This document shows positions 11,336-22,297 of a stretch of 64,000 bases of DNA, in pieces; position 1 is the stretch's first letter, and each line of letters starts with the position of its first letter. This DNA comes from Rapana venosa (Eukaryota; Mollusca; Gastropoda; Neogastropoda; Muricidae). The translations under genes and the position numbers were made by a program. The notes below the pieces were generated by a model. That model saw only the letters and a program-made list of their open reading frames with translations, was not told the DNA's origin and did not search any database. The stretch spans positions 11,986,671 to 12,050,670 of the forward strand of contig CM054155.1 in assembly GCA_028751875.1 (NCBI GenBank), given 5' to 3'.

Positions 11336-11534
11336 GGGTGGTAAAAGACAATAAACCGTTTAAACCCACAACCCCGTTATGACTGAAAAAATGAACTACT
11401 CCAATAAAAAAAGCGATTACACGGGGCCCTTTATTTCGAAACAAGTTGGTTTGCCTCCCGAGGTTTTGGAACTCCAAACAAATGGTCGAAAATTGATATA
11501 TCTCTTAATGGGTAAAATTACTTTCTTTTTTAGC

Positions 11535-11865
11535 CCTGGGAGTTCGGCTGGAAAGGGCGGGGGTTCGAATCCCCTAAAAGTCTAGGGATTTTTCGGACCG
11601 GCCGGGTTACCCAAAATGGGTTTGCGTAGGATCGTTGGGAAGCGGGCCCCCACAGTCGGCTTCATCCCTTTAAGGATGTGATTTCCAGAGGTTGTTAAAT
11701 TACCTGACCCAAATTTCAGGTATCTGTTTTTTCTCGGCCCCGGTTGAATCGGATATATTGTGAGAGGAAACTTTGAGTTCAGCCCTGTGAAGAAAACCCC
11801 CAAAACATGCACCTCCAAGCAGGCATATTGCATCATCCTTACCGTCATTGATCTTCATGCAATAA
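11535..11865 (+). repeat. SINE-C copy, plus strand (unit A)
   Basis: B-box-like gggggttcgaatcccct at about 11,560, then ggatcgttgggaag and the shared body down to gatcttcatgcaataaaaaa. It is the right arm of an inverted SINE pair. Confidence 0.65.
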
Positions 11866-11948
11866 AAAAGAATGTCCTTGATTCAGTCATCACTGTTGCT
11901 CTGGTCTCATGGTGAGCTCAGTTTTGGTTTCTCCATAACCATAACGTG

Positions 11949-12250
11949 ACGGGATAGCTCAGTGGTCAGAGCACTTGCTTTCCCCAAGGTAAGATTAAGC
12001 AGCATTGAGCGTGGTTACCAAGTGGATGGGTGACTTTTTACGCGCCTTGGCTTCAGTACAGTTCCCCCAGCTGTAAATGGGTTTCTTTTCGATAGGGTCA
12101 GGGAAGGTAAAGCAGCGAGGGAGAGGAGATGGGCGCATACCGCTCTCAATATACTGGCCCCTGGAGAAGCTGAGGTTTCTGACGTCTCACTCAACGACCG
12201 CATAGGTTATGGGAAGACCTTTACCTTTACACATACACACTGGAGCTTAA
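11949..12250 (+). repeat. SINE-A copy (unit B)
   Basis: Head gggatagctcagtggtcaga, body as at 37-345, ending at the ggttatgggaagaccttta block. Confidence 0.8.
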
Positions 12251-12755
12251 GCCATGGAACGAAACAAATGTGCTGATGGTACAAGTGATAAGCATTTTAT
12301 ATGCGGTTTTTTATCAATTCATCTAACAAACAGCAAATGACTATTTCTTAAAGACATAATGAGATAAAGAAAAAAACTATCCCCAAAAGGAAAATGGATA
12401 CAATGCAACAAAAAACTCAAGACATATCAGGCTACAATAATATCTTACAATCACATCAACAATACCATTTTTTTCTCTTAGTCGTTCTTCAGCAATCACA
12501 CAGGGATAAATACCTTTATAGACTGCAGTCATTATTGTAAGTGCGCGCGGGCACGCTCTTGCGCATGTGTTGTTGTTGTTGTTGTTAATGTCGTTGTATT
12601 GTTTTTTCTGAAAAAGTTTTAGGCAAGGTTAAACTGGGGCCTTTGTAAAATTCTTCACGCAGACAGCAATGTTTCATGTAGACATTCAAAGTCAATATTC
12701 ACTAAAATCCATCAAAATACTTGTAACAATTTGTCATTGACATGCGCACAAACGC
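12251..12755. other. Unassigned spacer (unit B)
   Basis: AT-rich sequence with a short TGT repeat (about 12,567-12,585). Identical in unit C. Nothing recognised. Confidence 0.4.
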
Positions 12756-12974
12756 GCGCGCGCGCGCGCACACACACACACACACATGCGCTCTCGAGCT
12801 TTCGCACGCACGCACGCACGCACATACGCACGTACGCACGCACACAAGCACACACGCACGTACGCACGCACATTTCGTTCTGTCAAATCATTCTACACGA
12901 CTTTATGGCAATAAGATTTTCTGAATCTGAATCGTGAATAAACACACACACACACACACACCACCACTCACGCA

Positions 12975-13055
<81 letters not shown>

Positions 13056-13062
13056 CCAGCAC
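12756..13062. repeat. CG/CA/ACGC microsatellite cluster (unit B)
   Basis: A CG run then CA, ACGC tetranucleotides with ACGT variants (12,805-12,872), then CA and a pure ACGC run (12,939-13,055). A similar cluster is at 32,009-32,345. Confidence 0.9.
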
Positions 13063-13252
13063 ATACACACACATACACACACAGAGCATAATCATCTCTT
13101 CAACCTGCATTGATTTTTTTGTCTTACAGACTTTCTGTACTACAAGGTTTGCTATCAAAAGTGTCAACACTGGACAACACTTTATCACACCCATGACAGC
13201 GTTGGACAATTAATTTCTTTGTCAGGGAAGCAGAAAGGCTTTGTCAACAGAC

Positions 13253-13256
<4 letters not shown>

Positions 13257-13298
<42 letters not shown>

Positions 13299-13680
13299 GG
13301 AATTTATTGAGCGCTATATCTTGCAATTACAAATCAGAGCGCTTCCATTCAATCCGCTCCTACACTATGATAATATATTAAACGTAAAGATGTCCCATAA
13401 CCTATGCTGTCTTTGGTGAGCGAGGCATCAGAGACCTCAGCTTCTCTAGAGGCCAGCATATTGAGGGCTGCGCCCATCTCCTCTCCCTCGCTGCTTTACC
13501 TTCCCTGACCCTAAAGAGGGCAGGTATCCATTCACAGCTGGGTGAACTGGGGGACTATAGGACTACTGAAGCCAAGGCGTGCAAACGGTTGATCACCCAT
13601 CCACTTGGTAACCACGCTCAATGCTGCTTAACCTTAGCTTGGGGAAAGCAGTGCTCTGACTACTGATCTACGCCTGTAAT
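13257..13680 (-). repeat. SINE-A copy with LINE-like 3' tail, minus strand (unit B)
   Basis: Read on the minus strand, the SINE-A body (aagcagcattgagcgtgg, aaagcagcgagggagaggag) ends in a tail with gcgctctgatttg, caagatatagcgct, aataaattccat and an ATT repeat. That tail matches the 3' end of the CR1/L2 LINEs in this window (19,980-20,050 and 55,795-55,862). This is the classic sign of a SINE that uses a LINE's machinery. Confidence 0.8.
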
Positions 13681-13819
13681 GATCACCGGCAAACCGGCTG
13701 AGGATAGCTTTAGATGGAGCAGTAGCCCCTTCCCTATCTTACATACAGGAGACAATGCACAAACTGCTGAGGCCTGTGGCCAAACAAGCGGCCATCCACA
13801 GATTCCAACTGTCGCTTGA

Positions 13820-14205
13820 CGGACGCTGCAGCCGAGTGGTTAAGTAAGACCACTGGACCTCAGTCCCATGGGTTTATGAAGCTGTGGGTTCAAGTCTCGG
13901 CGGTTTTTTTGTGAATGAAGGGTGAGATATCTTACGATCTTCCAAGTCAACTTCAAGTGCAGGCCTGCCAGTGCATTCATTCAGTTCGTGGTTTGTGTGT
14001 GTGTGCAGAAGATCAAATATGCACGTTAAACATCCCATAACTCATGTCAGTGTTCGGTGGGTTAGGGAAACACGAACATACCCAACATTCATCCCAGAAG
14101 TCGGAATGCAGCTAAGCTTCAGGGTGGGTAAAAACGGTCACACACGCAAAATCTCACCATTGCTGAACCTGGGAGCTCTAGCCCAGGAACAAAGAGAAAC
14201 CTGTG
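13820..14205 (+). repeat. SINE-B copy (unit B, first)
   Basis: Head ctgcagccgagtggttaag, B-box-like gggttcaagtctcgg, body with cttacgatcttccaagtcaa, cataactcatgtcagtgttc and agaagtcggaatgcagct. Confidence 0.8.
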
Positions 14206-14694
14206 GCTTGAGAAACTGCCACTGACTGTGGGCTGATGTATAGATGTGTTTGAGATGTAATGGTAAGGACAGTAGAACTTTCTCTGCAGCAAAAGGGTTA
14301 AGTACATTTTACCAGGTAAACACTAGCTTTGTTTCAACAAAATGTCATTAGTTCAGAATATTGTAGCACCAACACATGAAATGAGTACAAGGAGCAATGC
14401 TTAAAATAGGAGTGCTCCAACATTTATATTTGAAAAATGAGCTGCAGCTGAATGAAATTACCCCAAGCAGAAAAAAAAGAAAAAAGATAACTGTCAGTAT
14501 TTAAAGATTTAAAAAACATCAGGAAAAAACAACAACAAATAAAAGATCAACTAGGAGGCTGACATAATTATCATGGCAATACAAGGAAACAACATCACTA
14601 TCACAAAACAGGCTGTGACATGTTGACACCAGAAAATTAATAGAAACCACATTGAATACTCAACACATGAGGTTGTAGCCCTCTCTTGTTCATT
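14206..14694. other. Unassigned spacer (unit B)
   Basis: A-rich sequence, identical in unit C (33,470-33,956). No motif recognised. Confidence 0.4.
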
Positions 14695-15048
14695 CACTCT
14701 GCATAGATTTATTTTTTATTTTGAGGATAATGGAATAAGCACTCATGTGCTTTCTTTCATCCAGTCTCGTGTGTTTGCAGTTTTTGTAATTTTTTTCATC
14801 CGTTCCCACCGGCACACAATGGCCTACTATTCCGAAAAGCGGGACGGGTCTTAACGTGTGCACAAGATATTCTGCGTGCGTTCGCACACGGGACCTCCGT
14901 TTATAGTCTCACCGAAGGAATTTAGGGGAGAATGGAGTTGGCACTGATGTTAACTCCAGAGGAAAAATCCCCTTAAACGAGAATCGAACCTGGGTCAGCA
15001 GATCGCGAATACATCACTCTAACCACCAGGCTATCCTGTCTGGATTTC
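14695..15048 (-). repeat. SINE-D copy, minus strand (unit B)
   Basis: On the minus strand the head reads tagcctggtggttagagtga with a B-box-like caggttcgattctc. The body has ggagttaacatcagtgcc, and the end lies near gagtgcttattccattatcc. Same family as 56,440-56,775 (+). Confidence 0.75.
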
Positions 15049-15051
15049 AGA

Positions 15052-15096
<45 letters not shown>

Positions 15097-15130
15097 GTGT
15101 GTGTGTGTGGGGTGTTGTGTGTGTGTGTGT

Positions 15131-15161
<31 letters not shown>

Positions 15162-15319
15162 CCTGTGTGTGTGACTGTGGTGTGTGTGCCTGTGTGTGTT
15201 TTCCCTGTGTGGACTCAGAAAATTGCATATCATAGAAGAAGAGAGAGAGAGAGAGGAGAGAGGAGAGGAGAGAGGAGAGAGAGGAGAGGAGAGAGGAGAG
15301 GAGAGAGAGAGAGAGAGAA
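15052..15319. repeat. GT array followed by GA array (unit B)
   Basis: GT repeats to about 15,213, then GAGAG/GGAGA repeats 15,238-15,319. Array lengths differ from unit C (34,314-34,567), one of the few differences in this half. Confidence 0.9.
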
Positions 15320-15549
15320 TGACAATTGGCAATGACAATTATTTATGTATGATATGCTTTACGCTCATTCACAAGGGACAGAGGGATGGGGACTGGGCAC
15401 AACACACATAAATTGGGAAAAATACTGTCAATGACAGCCCAAATAGACCACATGGCATGGAAATCCAAAACATGGGTTTGTAATAATTGAATAGTATGAA
15501 TAATATACCTGTAATACAAACTATCATAAATTCAATTGCTGATGTTTTA

Positions 15550-16468
15550 TGCCTATCCTAGACAACACCGTCTCTCATGAAACAACATCACGCTTTCATC
15601 AGTCATTACTGGAGGAACTAGGACACATCTCTCAAACAAATTGTTCTCTTGCAGTCTGGCTAGTTGTCATTTCTTTTAGATCACTGCGAAGATTGTCCAT
15701 TTTATTTCTAAACTGGTCATGGAACTCTTTTAAGAGGTTCATAATATCCACAGTGTAATTTCTGATCTCTCACACATCTGCCCTTCCAGTGATTCAGCTG
15801 GATATTCTGCCTCACTCTGCACATTCAGAACCAGACACCTCACTTCTCCCTCCCTGTCCACTCTTTCTCTCTGACACACCTCTTCCCAATTACTCCCCTC
15901 CACCATGGCACATTCTTTTGCTCCATTCCCAACTTCACCACACAACTGATCATTTTCTATATGGTCAAAGTTGACTATCACTGTCTGTCTGTCTGTCTGT
16001 ATGTCTGTGTCCTGTTGTGTCAAGTCAATCTGTTGATTATTATAACAGCTACTTGAAGATGGAAGACAAGAATCAAACATAAACACGTCAGGTGGAATGT
16101 CACTCTCTGCAGGGTTTGCAGCATACACTTGACTGGGCCAGGTGGGTTAAAAGATAAACTGGAGGGAGATGGAGCCTGTTGGTTCTCTTTTTCTTCAGGG
16201 TTTGCTCTGTGTGCTTCTACCCGTTTTCTGTCACGGCATACTTGGCTAAAACATTTTTACACTATCACCTTTCACCCCAGGTGACAGGGAAGTGGATGTC
16301 AGCTTTGCTTGTTAGTCTGAGAATGACAAAAGTCTGATCACCTCTGCCGTCCACTTTGAAAGAGGACAGTGTCTGCTCTTGAAGTGCAGTGTTCAGCAAA
16401 CACTCCAACGTCACTGGGAGTCCTGTGACTGGCATTTTGATACACAAAAAGGAGAAAAACAACAACAC
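15550..16468 (-). pseudogene. Decayed minus-strand ORF, possibly LINE ORF1-like (unit B)
   Basis: On the minus strand an open stretch begins with M-P-V-T-G-L-P (about 16,436) and includes S-S-F-K-V-D-G and Q-T-F-V-I-L-R-L-T. After a frame break come V-C-R-D-R-K-R-V-E-A-H-R and then an acidic open stretch to about 15,740. A further piece, L-L-K-E-F-H-D-Q-F-R-N-K, follows to about 15,640. The pattern (a strand-rich F-V-I-L-R-L block, then a basic R-D-R-K-R block, then a coiled-coil-like end) resembles ORF1-type proteins of invertebrate retroelements, but I cannot name the family. The unit C copy is at 34,810-35,692. It could instead be a decayed host gene. Confidence 0.35.
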
Positions 16469-16469
16469 T

Positions 16470-16527
16470 TCACATACAGTTCAAACAAAAGCGTCTAGCT
16501 GGTAGCCAAGCAAGGGAAGCCACTCCC

Positions 16528-16559
<32 letters not shown>

Positions 16560-17094
16560 CAGAGAGAGACAGAGAGAGATGGAGAGAGGGGGCGATGATG
16601 ATGAGGAGGAGGAGGTCACTTAATGATGATCTTCATTTCTAAGGGCTACAGAAAAGCACTCATATACTTTTCTCCACCTGGACTTTGCTCTAATGGTACA
16701 AATTTACTGAAGTATGTTTTGCTTAGAAACGCTTTTGTAAAGATAATTTAGCACTGTGTGTACGCTCTCTGTTACAGGCATTTATTTTTCGCGGATTAGG
16801 TAGAGAGAGAGAGAGTGACAGACAGACAGAGAGAGAGGGATGGTGGTGAGAAAAAGAGACAGAGACATAAAGGCAGGAACAGACAAATCGACAAAGACAG
16901 ACAGACACAGAATTGCTCATTTTTAGCATTCAAAAACATTTTTATTTCTTTTTGAAATGAAAATTAATCCATGTGATAATCCCATGCTTGTTCGTTATTC
17001 TTAAGACCATTAGTGCAGGTGATACATGGCAGTTATACCACTCCAATAACCTTATGCTTGGTTCAAGGCTGAGCCTGTTCACTCATTGACAACA
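16470..17094. other. Spacer with GA/GAC microsatellites (unit B)
   Basis: GAGA arrays at 16,527-16,615 and 16,800-16,850, with GACA runs near 16,890. No gene recognised. Confidence 0.5.
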
Positions 17095-17395
17095 TCATTT
17101 CTGATGGTAGCCCCTGATGCACTCGCTTTCCCCAAGCTAAGGTTAAGCAGCATTGAGCATGCTTCGAAAGAGGATGGTGACCGTTTCTGCGCCTTAGCTT
17201 GAGTAGTGTTCCCCAGTTCACCCACCTGTAAATGGGTACCTGCCTGTTTAGGGTTAGGAAAGGTAAAGCAGCGAGGGAGAGGACATGGGCACTGCCCTCA
17301 ATATGCTGGCCTCTGAAGAAGCTGAGGTCTCTGACACCTCACTTGGCAACCACAGCTAAAGTTATGGGAACACCTTTGCCTTTTTTACTTTTTTA
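17095..17395 (+). repeat. SINE-A copy, older (unit B)
   Basis: Shares aagcagcattgagc, ctgtaaatgggtacctgcc and aaagcagcgagggagagg with SINE-A but is more diverged. The tRNA-like head is lost (starts ctgatgcactcgctttcccc). Confidence 0.7.
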
Positions 17396-17814
17396 CCTTT
17401 TTACTGATGCATACATTTGCATCCATCCTCTTCTGTCCTGGACCCTTCTGTCAAAAGTTGTACACTATGAGTTAAACTATTGATAAACAAGAAGTCTTTA
17501 TGTACACATATGCTTCTGTCCAGTTTGTACTGTCAGGCAATATGGTATAGCAGCACAGAATTCAAAATAAAACATTTGAATACCAATAGGTAAGAATAAG
17601 TTTGGACTATGAGAACAAAATGGCATACTAACACAGTTTTTGCGAATAAAATGTTCGAATGCACAAAGGTACTGGAATTTCTGCTTTCGGTATTAAAAAA
17701 CAAAATTGTTTTACAGTTCACTTGTTGACAGTAGAAGGTAGAGAATTGCTCATATGGCCAAGTAACAAAATCTATGACCCTGCTAAAACAAGTCTTTAAG
17801 CTTCACCTTCACCT
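17396..17814. other. Unassigned spacer (unit B)
   Basis: AT-rich and identical in unit C. The 56 bp at about 17,756-17,815 matches the segment that reappears as a templated insertion inside the unit C LINE (37,665-37,720). Confidence 0.4.
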
Positions 17815-17957
17815 ATCCCGTAGTCATGTTGACCGTGGGCACCACTGAAGATTTTTTCAATCGGCTTCCTCCACTCCAAAGGTCCTCAGCTTTTCATAGC
17901 AAATCACTCCACTCAAAAACCAGTCCACTCTTTAAACGTTGTCTTCCCATCGTTTTT
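17815..17957 (-). mobile_element. RTE-like LINE, C-terminal end (unit B)
   Basis: The minus-strand reading shows K-R-W-E-D-N-V-K-E-W-T-G-L, then E-W-S-D-L-L, then E-W-R-K-P-I and S-S-V-V-P, with a noisy homopolymer. This is the conserved C-terminal signature of RTE-like endonuclease/RT proteins. The rest of the same element lies at 20,056-20,840; a CR1/L2 LINE has been inserted between the two parts. Confidence 0.7.
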
Positions 17958-19758
17958 TTCTAACTTCCTGCTATATTTTCTTCGTTCTTCTCTGACAAAG
18001 TCCGCAAACTTTTGCTCCAGACTGGATCAGACTTCTTTCCAACCCGCACCTCCTGACCCCAATTCACTGGCTTCCTCTCCTTTTCTTCATCCACAGTGAG
18101 ACTGAATCAAGACAATTCTGAAGAAATGACAATTAAACAGTGATCTCGATCCTTACCGCTTCTCTTCTCCACTCAGTGCATTCCACAGCTCATACCCACA
18201 TCACGAAATAGTAAACTATCTCTTCTCCAGGAATTTTCCATCAGTTCTCAAAACTGCTTTAGTTACACCCCTACTCAAAAAGCACGACCTCGACCCATCA
18301 CTGAAGAATTACAGCCTGTTTCTAACCTTCATTTTATCTCTAAAAGTCCTTGAAAAAGTTGTTCTGAAAACAACTCAATAGCCATCTCATTCCAACAATC
18401 TCCTTCCCCCTTTTTTAGTCTGCCTTCGTGCCCACAGCACCGAGACCACCCTAGTCCACACCTTAAACACGCTTTTGCACGCTTCTGACTCAGGAAAAAT
18501 ATCCCTTCTCACTCTCCTCGACTTGTCTGCAGCCTTTGACACTATAGACCACTCAATTCTTCTCTAAACCCTCTCCAGAACACGTTTGGTATTAAAAACA
18601 CAGCCCTCACCTGGTTCAGTTCATACCTTAAATACCGATTCCACACAGTTACAGTAAATAAGATTCAATCAGCACCTGCCAAACTGGAATAAGGAGTCCC
18701 ACAGGGGTCAGTTCTCGGCCCTGTTCTTTTCACTATCTACACTGCCCCACTTTCACATATAATAAACCGTCATCAAATCAGCCATCATTTTTATGCAGAC
18801 GACTCTCAGATTCTTAGCAGTGAAACTCCCGAAAATCTGCCTTCTTCTTGACAGATATGTCTTTCTGCCCTTTAAGATTATCCAAATCTGGATGATAGAG
18901 AACAAGTTACAACTAAATGCAGATAAAACCGAAGCCATGCTTATAGGGACCAAACACAAATTCTCTTCCATAAAAAACAGCTTCAATAGAATTCGGCATA
19001 CGTCTGTCCCTCTATCCACGTAGTGAAATATTCTAGGGGTAGTTATCGATAACACGCTCTCCATGCAAAAATTTGTCACCCAAACCTGCCAGTCGTGCTA
19101 CTATCAATTACGGCGCATTAGTGCAGTTCGAAAATATCTGTCCACTGATGCAACATCCAAACTAGTTACATTTCTCATTCTCTCACGTCTGGACTATTGC
19201 AATTCTCTTCTCGCTGGTCTGCCGTCATCATCTATCCACCCTCTTCAACGTTTTCAAAACTCTGCAGCTCGACTAGTCCTCAGAAAGAAAAAATCTGAGC
19301 ACATTACTCCTCTCTTTGCGATCTCTCCACTGGCTGCCTGTTTTCACAAAGGGTAAACTTTTAAGATCTGTACCCTCTGTTACAAAAGTCTCCACAAAAC
19401 GGCACCTTCCTACTTCTGTGAATGTCTTCACTTGTACACTCCCTCTCGTTCCCCCCGCTCTGCTGCAGATACCTTGCCCCTTAAGAATACCTAGATTCAA
19501 CCAGTCCACTGTTGGCCATCGCTCTTTCTCTGTTTCTGGTCCAGTTTATCTGGACGACCTCCCTCTCTCCCTTCGTCAAAAGCCTACTTATGATGCTTTT
19601 AAAACCAGCCTAAAGACGCATTTTATTTCGAACCTAAGATTCTCTCCTCTTGTTTCATCTCATTTCTGTCCCTGCCCTCAAAACCAACTCCCCCCCCCCC
19701 CACCCCATTAGCCTGCCCGAGTGTTACAACTTGTGTGTTGTGTGTGTGTGGGGTGTGT

Positions 19759-19809
<51 letters not shown>

Positions 19810-19814
19810 TGTGA

Positions 19815-19846
<32 letters not shown>

Positions 19847-20050
19847 CGTGGGCGCGCGTGTGTGTTTACATTTTTATTTGTAAAAAACTGTTAATTGTGC
19901 GCGTGTGTGTGTTTACATTTGAATTTGTAAAAATCTATTAATCGTAACTGGCTGCATGTGAAAGAACTGGATGAATGAGAGCGCTTTGATTTGTTTTTTG
20001 CAAGATTTAGCGCTGTATGAATTCTATGTATTATTATTATTATTATTACC
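17958..20050 (+). mobile_element. 5'-truncated CR1/L2-like LINE nested in RTE-like element (unit B)
   Basis: The element starts at about the tcttctctgacaaagtccgc block, which corresponds to 53,865 in the longer copy. The RT motifs are readable across frames: T-P-L-L-K-K-H-D-L-D, S-T-E-T-T-L-V-H-T, L-L-D-L-S-A-A-F-D-T-I-D-H, V-P-Q-G-S-V-L-G-P, a degraded F-Y-A-D-D (18,790, reading F-Y-A-D-D-S), and L-N-A-D-K-T-E-A-M. The C-terminal block L-S-L-R-Q-K-P follows. At least six frameshifts and stops break it. It ends with a GT array (19,734-19,867) and an ATT tail. Confidence 0.8.
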
Positions 20051-20055
20051 CCTTG

Positions 20056-20840
20056 GTCTCCCTTCTTGTCCTGTTCCCAGTAGGATAGTCTTGGCCAGTC
20101 CACATGTTCGTGCGACCTGCCTGTACCACTTTAGTTGTTTTTTTAAAAACTAAAGTCAGGAACTGTTCATGTGGTCTGATGGCATTTTATGTTTTTATTT
20201 TCTTTACCTCATTAAAAATGTAATTCCTGCAAGAAATACCAAGAGCATCATCTCCTTTGCCTGTATCCTTCTTTCAATGTCTGCTATTTTGGTTCACGTT
20301 TTACATGCATACTTAAATATGGACGTACCCAGGGAACGTATCAATCTGATCTTGAAGCTGATGGCCATGTAACTGTTGTTCCAGAGGACTTTGATTTTGG
20401 TCATTGCAGCTGTGGTCTGGGCTATCCTGGAGAGAATTTCAGGTTTTGATCCTTCATACGATACTATAACTCCTAGATAATTGAATCTATCGAAGGACTC
20501 AATATTCTTGCAGCGTATTATTATGTTAGTGCTGATGCTATTGGCACTATTTGTCATCAGCTGGGTTTTCTCTGCACTGATCTGCATGCCATATGCTGAC
20601 GAGGCTTATCAAGATGATTTACCAGTTTGACTAGCGCTTGCTCTTCTCTAGCTAGGCCATCGATGTTGTCAGCAAAACGTCAATTTGTAATTGTCCTGCC
20701 TTCATTGCTGACTGTTACCTCATGGTTTTCAAGTACGTCAGCGATTATTCTGTATAAGAAGATGTTGAAGAGAGTTGGAGAGAGAAGACATCCGTGGCAT
20801 ACTCCAATTGTGGTTCGGAACCAGTCTCCTATGTTGCTAT
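20056..20840 (-). mobile_element. RTE-like reverse transcriptase, 5' part of split copy (unit B)
   Basis: Reading the minus strand from 20,840: W-F-R-T-T-I-G-V-C-H-G-C, L-S-P-T-L-F-N-I-F, F-A-D-N-I-D-G-L-A (catalytic F-A-D-D with the second D changed to N), Q-I-S-A-E-K-T-Q-L-M, F-N-Y-L-G-V-I-V, L-S-R-I-A-Q-T-T-A-A and K-I-R-L-I-R-S-L. After stops come L-K-W-Y-R-Q-V-A-R and G-L-A-K-T-I-L. The break at 20,056 joins logically to 17,957. It encoded an RTE-like endonuclease/RT that copies its own RNA into DNA. It is now dead (stops, ADD lost). Confidence 0.75.
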
Positions 20841-21444
20841 CTTCAGGCTAGGAAATTGTAAAGGGAGAGAAACGGAGGGGTGAACAGAAAAAGGGAGACC
20901 AACAACATCGCAGAAGAGACGTGAAAAAATACGACTGACATAAAAGAAGTTATATTGATAGAAAAGTCGGTAGAATAACTTCTCAGTTTGACATTCAAGA
21001 TTGACAGGAAAAGGGAAAGGACAGGAAAAGAAGAAGAACAACAACAACAATAACAGCAGCAAAAACAACATTAACAAAAGCAATACCACCATCACCACCA
21101 CCACCAACAACAACAACACCAACAACAGGAACGAGATGTAACACAGATTTCTGGATGGCATCTTGAAAACTGATCTGCAGATCTGGAGGCAGAAAAGCCA
21201 ATCGGTTGGAGTGTGGGACTCTCGATGTGCTGCACTCTGATGGTGTGGGTATTAAGTCTCCACTGAGCAGTTTGTCTATCAGAGGGGTGTTTCTTCTCCT
21301 AGAGATAACAGTGGTTCCCACTCCAGGTTCCTGCAAGTCCACATCAAAATTCAAAACTAAAGTTCTCCTGTATGATCTCATATAAGTATCACCTTGTGCG
21401 CGGGTTGAATCAACCATTAAGTACTTCAGATAAAACAATAAAAT
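20841..21444. other. Unassigned sequence with CAA/CAC tract (unit B)
   Basis: AAC/CAC trinucleotide-rich region at about 21,040-21,125. The minus strand is open for about 100 codons over 21,140-21,438 (contains R-R-T-L-V-L-N-F-D-V-D), but no family was recognised. The near-identical unit C copy gives no test of constraint. Confidence 0.35.
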
Positions 21445-21640
21445 CTAGGTCCCGTGTGTGAACGCAGGCAGGACATCTTGCTCACACGTTAAACTTATTT
21501 CTGCTTTTTTTGAGAGTAGGCCATTGTGTGCCGGTGAGAACACATTATAACATTTATTACACGACATACACATGGACGTAAAAATGCACAGGAGTATGTA
21601 TTCCATTATCCTCCAAATAAAAGAATAAAATCAATAAACA
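21445..21640 (+). repeat. SINE-D body fragment (unit B)
   Basis: cgtgtgtgaacgcaggca, ttgctcacacgttaaa and the end block aaataaaagaataaaatc. The head is missing. Confidence 0.6.
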
Positions 21641-21965
21641 TATTCCAACTCTCTTTCGTAGGACAAGTCAGCAGTGGCCGGTGGTATGAACACATCATGC
21701 ATGCCGTCAACCAGGCCCCAGAGACACAGACACCTGCAGTGTTGATCGGATACTTTGAGCAACATTCCCCAAAGAACATCCCTAAAGTGAAATGAAGCTC
21801 GACTGTGTTGTCACGGTGTTCCTGATGAGCCCACAGCACACTCACTCTGGGTAGAAACTAGCCAGAGTACCAAAAAATCCCTATGACTCTTATAGGTTTG
21901 AGCCTGAAACCCTCCAGCTGGTAACCCCAAAGGGGCTAACCATGCTTCAGGGAGGGCTGGGTCCT
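21641..21965 (-). repeat. SINE-C-related copy, minus strand (unit B)
   Basis: The minus-strand body reads D-Q-H-C-R in the same frame as the other SINE-C copies. A degraded tRNA-like head lies at 21,885-21,960 (ggtttgagcctgaaaccc on +). Confidence 0.55.
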
Positions 21966-22297
21966 ATGAGTGATTTATCAAACTTAGAAAACGGTTTTTC
22001 TTTTATACCTGTTATGCCACTTAACTAACAAAAGGGGAGAAAAAAATTTACAGGAAGATATAAAAAATGATGCCCCTTAAGTCCAATTGATCAAAATTTT
22101 TTGTCATTTAAACAAAGTAGAAGTTTGGGTATGAATGACATTCGATCAACTACTAGTCAGATATAACTTGGAAATGGCTAAACTGTTCCTTCTCTGTCGA
22201 ATTTGGAAAGTCTAAATGTGAAAGAAATGACACTTAATTCAACAACAAATTATAAGTGAACAGTTAACTTCTGTGCCAACTTCCGGATCCTCCTAGC

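Larger units (their letters stand above)
1..11910 (+). repeat. Unit A of a ~19.3-kb tandem segment (incomplete)
   Basis: The first bases match 11,911, 31,160 and 50,478, where the same block recurs (gagctcagtgttggtttccc, then the SINE-A head). After the N gap the sequence matches the part of unit B starting near 19,735, so about 7.4 kb of the unit (equivalent to 12,360-19,735) is missing or hidden in the gap. From about 1,020 to 7,860 and 10,140 to 11,860 it differs from unit B mainly by one-base deletions and stretched homopolymers. From 7,870 to 10,100 it is clean. Confidence 0.9.

Noticed and set aside
20995..21438. 147-codon minus-strand frame as a host gene (also 40,298-40,717 and 2,177-2,533)
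   Set aside because: Half of it is a CAA/CAC tract translation. The rest has no recognised domain, and the only comparison copies are near-identical.
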